Shown here one piece after another: positions 58,902-64,000 of a stretch of 64,000 bases of DNA. The notes under the pieces were generated by a model. That model did not search any database. It had not been told where the DNA came from and saw nothing but the letters and a program-made list of their open reading frames with translations. The stretch is from Orychophragmus violaceus (Eukaryota; Streptophyta; Magnoliopsida; Brassicales; Brassicaceae), in contig CM058238.1 of the NCBI GenBank assembly GCA_030180135.1, forward strand, positions 86,126,619-86,190,618. The letters are read 5' to 3'. Positions within the stretch are counted from its first letter, which is position 1. Each line of letters opens with the position of its first letter. Position numbers and translations under genes: made by a program.

Positions 58902-59499
58902 TGTTGGGATAGTGTCCTGAAATCACACTCGTACTCACTCCTAATGATAGTTGTGTGTCGAGATCAGACATTCGTATAATACTGGGCGGTTGCAATGCTT
59001 TGCTAGAAGCCTCTTCAAATCTGTAAGTTGTATACTTACTGCCAGTATTATATGATCCTATAGGGTCACACACCTAAGCAAACTGGAAGCTACGACATGG
59101 GAATGATCATTATGGTAATGATCAGAATAATGTGTATTGGATACACATTATAATCGATATAATGGTGTTGTGTCGATCGACACAGCTTGTGTGTCGGTTG
59201 ACACAGTTCGGGTTTTTCGAAAAGGCTTTTCGAATTAAGACTTAATTAGTCTGACCCGTTAAGCACGTTTAGGGTAGAATAAAACTCGTGAGTTTCGACC
59301 TAAACAGATGAGCCGACTACTTTTCTTGATAGAAAGAGTAGAAACACCAGAGAGAATCGATTCCCGTTGATCCGGCACTAGCATCCCGTTTCCAGCGAGC
59401 ACTGATCTCGTTCACCATCTTCATTCTGCTGCCAGAAAGGTAAGAACGAGGTTGGTTTTCATTCAATATATCAAACCCTAGATCCAGTGGGATCCAAAA
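58902..59499 (+). repeat. 5' LTR of E
   Basis: 598 bp, TGTTGGGATAGTGTCC...GATCCAAAA. The terminal CA found in A0 and A1 is mutated to AA. It contains the palindrome pair GTGTCGATCGACACA / GTGTCGGTTGACACA (59169-59205) and the donor GAAAG|GTAAGA (59440). It is about 110 bp shorter than the A1 LTR. Confidence 0.93.
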
Positions 59500-60747
59500 G
59501 TGGTATCAGAGCGTAGTTAGAGTTTAACTATTGAATCTGGTAAAATTAATTCGAAACTTGATGTTGTTGGACTGAATTTTGCCTGTTAAAATCGTTTTAT
59601 TGAATGTTAATCTCGGATTTTGTTCATGTTGAAACGATGATATTGTGGAAATCGCATTGTGTCGATCGACACAAAGCGTATGTCGGTCGACACGCCGCGA
59701 AACAAAAACGTAAAATTTTAGGGTTTGTCGCAAAGTGTCGATCGACACAAAGCGTGTGTCGGTCGACACAAGGCGAAAATCCGCAAATAATTTTAGGGTT
59801 TCGATCTGAGATCGATATCTGTATTCCTGTTGTGTCGGTAGATACACTGGGTGTATCGGTCGACACAGGCAAAGCGATTAGATAGACTGGTTATCTCGCT
59901 CGGTTAATTTTAATTAACCAAATTGGTTCTGGTTTGGTCATGTCGATCGACACACAGTGTGTGACGATCGACATGGACTATTAAACCGAACCGGTTCAAT
60001 TGGATTGAATCAGTTATGTAAATTCGATCTGGTTTGACCGGTTATCGAAGAACGGTTTAATTCTAGTTGCATCGACCGATGCCAATGGTTGGCATCGATC
60101 GACACGACATTCGCAGATATGCTGGTTGGACCACAAATTTGCATATACCAGAACAATTTAATCCTAAAAGTTGTTGATGAATCTAAACTTAATAAAACTG
60201 AATGTTTTTAAATAAATTAATAAATTCTTGGATGTATATTGGATATGCATCAAGATAAAATAGTTCTTCCTCAACTAAATATCAAGTGATCTTGATGTCT
60301 TGCCCGATCTTGTCTACTGTCAAGACTCGTGTCGTTTGTTTGATATTCTTGGAGTCCTTGATATCCACTGCAATATGAGTAAGGCAGGTGGTCATTGACA
60401 GACTTGCAGTGCAACTGTCAGTAATCACAAGACAGAAAAGATTGGTTTTACTTGACTGGGCTGTCAGAAGTTCTGGGCCCAGAGACATCAGAGTGGATTA
60501 AACATAGTTTGTCTTATCCACGACCAGGAGTTGTACTGGGTACAATTAGCAATGATTTGCTTACCTAGATGACTGAAGTTTGAGTAACGGCGAGTCGCCC
60601 ACTCGAATTTTAGTAATCTGAGGATCTTGGCTCATTGTATTCATCTGAGGAAACATAATTTTGAATACAATGCTAGTTTTTCTTATTAGATAAGAATTCT
60701 CATTTCTTGAGCATTATAACTAAAACCTCTACCTCTTTTAATTACAG
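59440..60747 (+). other. Predicted leader intron of E
   Basis: The donor CAGAAAG|GTAAGAACG and the acceptor TTTTAATTACAG lie two bases before the gag ATG (60750), the same layout as in A1. Confidence 0.6.
59658..60105 (+). repeat. Paired palindrome array in the E leader
   Basis: Five pairs: near 59658/59688, 59736/59757, 59830/59851, 59939/59962 and 60069/60090. The first member is mostly GTCGATCGAC and the second GTCGGTCGAC. GCGAAA words follow several of them, as in A1 and D. Confidence 0.9.
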
Positions 60748-60749
60748 CT

Positions 60750-63700
60750 ATGTCTGTTTCAACTCACATCAACACTTTCTCACTAAGATCCGTCCTTGAG
60801 AAGGACAAGTTAAATGGATCTAATTTCTTGGAATGGTATCGGAACCTGAGAATAGTTCTCAGGCAGGAGAACAAGGAATATGTCCTTGAAAGAGTTCGCC
60901 CCGAGAGGCCACGTTCCAATGCCTCGCAGGCAGATAGGAATGCTTATGATAAGCATTCAGCTGATGTCAAAGACGTTAATTGTCTAATGCTGGTGACTAT
61001 GAACTCTGAGCTGCAGAAGCAATATGAGAACGTGATGTCACCCATTGAGATGATTAACAGCCTGAAAGCTTTGTTTCAGGAGCAAGCTCGCACTGAGAGA
61101 TACCAGACGGTTAAATCTCTCATGGATTGCAAGCTGGCTAAGGACAGTCCAGTAAGTCCTCATGTCCTTAAAATGATGGGTTACATTGATAACCTGGGGA
61201 AACTGGACTGTGCCATTAGCCAGGAGCTGGCCACTGACATGATTCTGCAGTCTTTGCCGTCGTGTTTTGATCAGTTCATCATGAACTACAACATGCAAAA
61301 CATGACTAAGACATTGACTGAGTTGCACGGTATGCTGAAGACAGCAGAACCGAATCTCAAGAAGGCTACTCCCAATGTCCTGATGGTACAAGGGGGTAAA
61401 AGGTTTAAGCAACCTAAGAAGGATAAGGGAAAGGCCCAAGTTGTCCAGACTGAAAGTCAAGACAAGCCCAAGCCGAAGCCCAAATTCGGGCTTTCTCCTG
61501 AGGATAAGTGCAACTACTGCAAGCAGTTGGGGCATTGGAAGAGAGACTGCAAGAAGTTCATGGAAGATTACAAGAAGCTGAAGAAGACGTATGATGCGTC
61601 TGACTCAGGTATTTATGTTATCGAACTCAATGTTATGTCTTCTAGTCCTACTTCGTGGGTATTGGATACCGGCTGTGGTGCTCATATTTGTACTGATGTG
61701 CAGGCACTAAGAAATAGTAGGACGCTGAAGAAAGGACAAGTGGAGCTACGGGTCGGGAATGGAGCTAAGGTTGTTGCACTGGCCGTAGGCACCTACGAGT
61801 TGTCCTTGCCATCGGGCATGGTTTTAATTTTGAATAATTGCTACTTTGTACCTGCGATAAGCAGAAACATAATTTCAGTTTCCGTTTTGGATTTGGAAGG
61901 TTTTGATTTTGCTGTTAAGAATAAAGTTTGTTCTTTTAATCGTGATGGTACATTTTATGGTAGCGCCCCATTAGATAATGGGTTATATATTTTAAACCAA
62001 GAAATGCCTGTCTTTAACATAAATACAAAGCGGTTTAAGTCCAATGACGAAAACCCGAATTTCTTGTGGCATTGTCGTTTGGGCCATATCAATGAGAAAC
62101 GCATCCAAAGGCTCCATAGGAATGGGCTTCTGGGCTCATTTGATTTTGAATCATGTGAGAAATGCGAATCTTGTTTGATAGGCAAAATGGCTAGAGCCCC
62201 TTTCAACAAACCAAATGAAAGGGCCAGTGACTTATTGGGCCTTGTTCATACTGATGTATGTGGGCCGATGAGTACTGTTGCCAGAGGAAATTATAAGTAC
62301 TTCATTACTTTCACTGATGATTTCAGTAGATATGGCTATGTCTATTTGATGAGACACAAGTCAGAATCCTTTGATAGATTCAAGGAATTCAAGAATGAAG
62401 TACAGAACCAACTTAGCAAAAGTATCAAAGCTCTGCGATCGGATCGCGGAGGAGAATACTTAAGCCAAGAGTTCAGCGACTATCTGAGCGAGTGTGGAAT
62501 TATTTCACAACTCACTCCTCCTGGAACACCCCAATGGAATGGAGTGTCAGAGAGGAGGAATCGAACCTTTTTGGACATGGTTCGGTCTATGATGAGTCAT
62601 TCTAATCTTCCATTATCCTTTTGGGGATACGCTCTAGAAACGTCTGCGTTTACACTAAATAGGGTGCCATCTAAATCAGTTGAAAAGACACCACATGAAT
62701 TGTGGACTGGGAATGTTCCTAGTCTGTCTTTCCTGAGGATTTGGGGTTGTGAAGCTTATGTCAAACGTTTAATCTCTGACAAGCTTGCACCCAAATCAGA
62801 TAAATGCTACTTCGTTGGTTATCCTAGGGAAACCAAGGCATACTATTTTTACAACCAATCTGAGAACAAAGTATTTGTTGCTCGGGACTGTTCTTTTCTT
62901 GAGAGGGAGTTTCTCTCTAAGAAAAACAGTGGGAGTAAAGTACATCTTGAAGAAATTCGAGATGCACAGGAGACTGCTCAACCAGCTGAGGAAGAGCAGC
63001 AGTTGGATTCACAGAGTTCTGTGGAACCAACGCCTGTGGAGCCTGAAGTTCGCAGATCCGGAAGGATCCGTCACGAACCCGAGAGATACTATGGATTTCT
63101 CGTGACCAATTCAAATGATCTGATGATCATTGAAAGTGACGAACCAGCGACCTTCGCGGAAGCAATGATGGACCCGGACTCCGAAAAGTGGCTTGGAGCC
63201 TCTAAATCCGAAATGGGATCCATGTCAGAAAACCAAGTATGGTCCTTGGTCGATTTACCTAATGGTGCAAAAGCCATTGAGTGTAAATGGATCTTCAAGA
63301 AGAAGATTGACGTGGATGGCAATGTACAGATTTACAAAGCGAGATTGGTGGCTAAAGGTTTCAAGCAAATTCATGGTATTGACTATGATGAAACCTACTC
63401 CCCAGTCGCTATGCTTAAATCCATTCGGATTCTTCTAGCGATTGCCGCTCATTATGATTATGAGATTTGGCAAATGGATGTCAAAACCGCATTCCTGAAT
63501 GGTATTCTGGAAGAGGATGTGTATATGACACAGCCTGAAGGTTTTGTCGATCCTAAGAATGCTGAGAAGGTATTCAAACTTCATAAATCCATTTATGGAT
63601 TGAAGCAAGCATCACGGATTTGGAATCTTCGTTTTGATGAATCAGTTAAATAATTTGGTTTCATCAAGAACGAAGAGGAACCATGTGTTTACAAGAAGAC

Positions 63701-64000
63701 AAGTGGGAGCAAAATTGCGTTTCTTGTACTGTATGTCGATGACATACTCCTCCTCGGTAATGACGTTCCGTTGCTTCAGTCTGTCAAGACTTGGCTCGGA
63801 AGTTGTTTTTCCATGAAAGACATGGGAGAAGCCGCTTACATCCTTGGAATCAGAATCTATAGAGATAGAGTGAACAGGCTGATTGGATTGTGCCAGGACA
63901 CTTATATTGATAAGGTGTTGCACAGATTCAAGATGCAAGATTCTAAGAAGGGCTTCATACCGATGTCTCATGGCATAAATCTCAGCAAGAAGCAGTGTCC
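60750..64000 (+). pseudogene. E Gag-Pol polyprotein, one stop, cut by window end
   Basis: Open from ATG 60750 (MSVSTHINTFSLRSVLEKDK) through CCHC CNYCKQLGHWKRDC, protease WVLDTGCGAH, integrase HTDVCGP / RSDRGGEY / NGVSERRN and RT QMDVKTAFLNG, to TAA at 63651-63653. A0 and A1 read CAA (Gln) there. The same frame goes on through YVDD (near 63735) to the window edge inside RNase H-connecting sequence. Apart from this single C-to-T change the copy looks intact. Confidence 0.93.

Larger units (their letters stand above)
58902..64000 (+). mobile_element. Ty1/Copia element E, 3' end outside window
   Basis: 5' LTR 58902-59499, PBS TGGTATCAGAGC at 59501-59512, leader, and gag-pol from 60750 to the window end. 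Same family as A0 and A1. The presumed TSD is TTGCT (58897-58901), but the right copy is not in view. It is inserted in an intron of the MYB-like fragment, in the opposite orientation. Confidence 0.95.

Overview
The window is plant nuclear DNA, almost certainly from a member of the Brassicaceae. It holds one intact host gene, an eleven-exon gene on the minus strand (49452-54635) for a four-BRCT protein that resembles Arabidopsis At4g02110. Decayed fragments of an AVT1-type amino-acid transporter and of a FOUR LIPS/MYB88-type MYB lie nearby. Nearly everything else is transposon, as in pericentromeric or other repeat-rich plant DNA. No bacterial-type gene, CRISPR array or rRNA/tRNA gene was seen.

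Layout: (1) 1-11619: a Ty1/Copia element (A0, left end outside the window) split by a complete relative (A1, 363-7687, TSD GATGT). (2) 11620-14837: AT-rich DNA, a GC-richer unclassified block, and an inverted-repeat DNA element carrying a small hAT-like insertion (14261-14729, 8-bp TSD). (3) 14838-37056: a three-level nest. Minus-strand Copia element D (TSD AATTA) is split by plus-strand element B (19913-34836, TSD ATTTA), which is split by plus-strand element C (23644-31419, TSD CAAAT). (4) 37057-40930: PIF/Harbinger transposase remnant, then AT-rich DNA. (5) 40930-44085: inverted tandem-repeat arms, foldback-like, with a retroposon inside (43130-43982, 18-bp TSD). (6) 44118-49220: an older, gag-less Copia element F (TSD GCTGC) whose RT is split by a MULE with 320-bp TIRs (46831-47987, 9-bp TSD). 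(7) 49452-54635: the BRCT gene. (8) 55648-58901: a Helitron-like 3' terminus followed by gene fragments. (9) 58902-64000: Copia element E, cut by the window end.

Elements A0, A1, B, C, D and E share one polyprotein type (Gag, CCHC knuckle, protease, integrase, RT, RNase H; order as in Copia, RT text closest to the BARE/Angela-Tork-like group) but have different LTRs of 598-733 bp. By-eye LTR mismatches (D about 1.4%, B about 0.8%, C about 0.16%) agree with the nesting order, so the locus has been hit repeatedly and recently.

The most interesting signals are non-coding and shared by these elements. First, each element that shows both sites has a 5' splice-site-like sequence in the LTR end and a 3' splice site 2-3 nt before the gag ATG, so the primer-binding site and the whole leader are a predicted intron. 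Second, the LTRs and leaders of A1, B, D and E carry arrays of short palindromes built on CGATCG (TGTGTCGATCGACACA and variants), often in pairs that can fold into hairpins. Third, the 8-mer AGTGGGAG is present at four fixed sites in each element, even in B, whose reading frame is shredded. Together these suggest a cis-acting RNA programme that separates translated mRNA from packaged genomic RNA and primes plus-strand DNA at several places. This is inference from sequence only.
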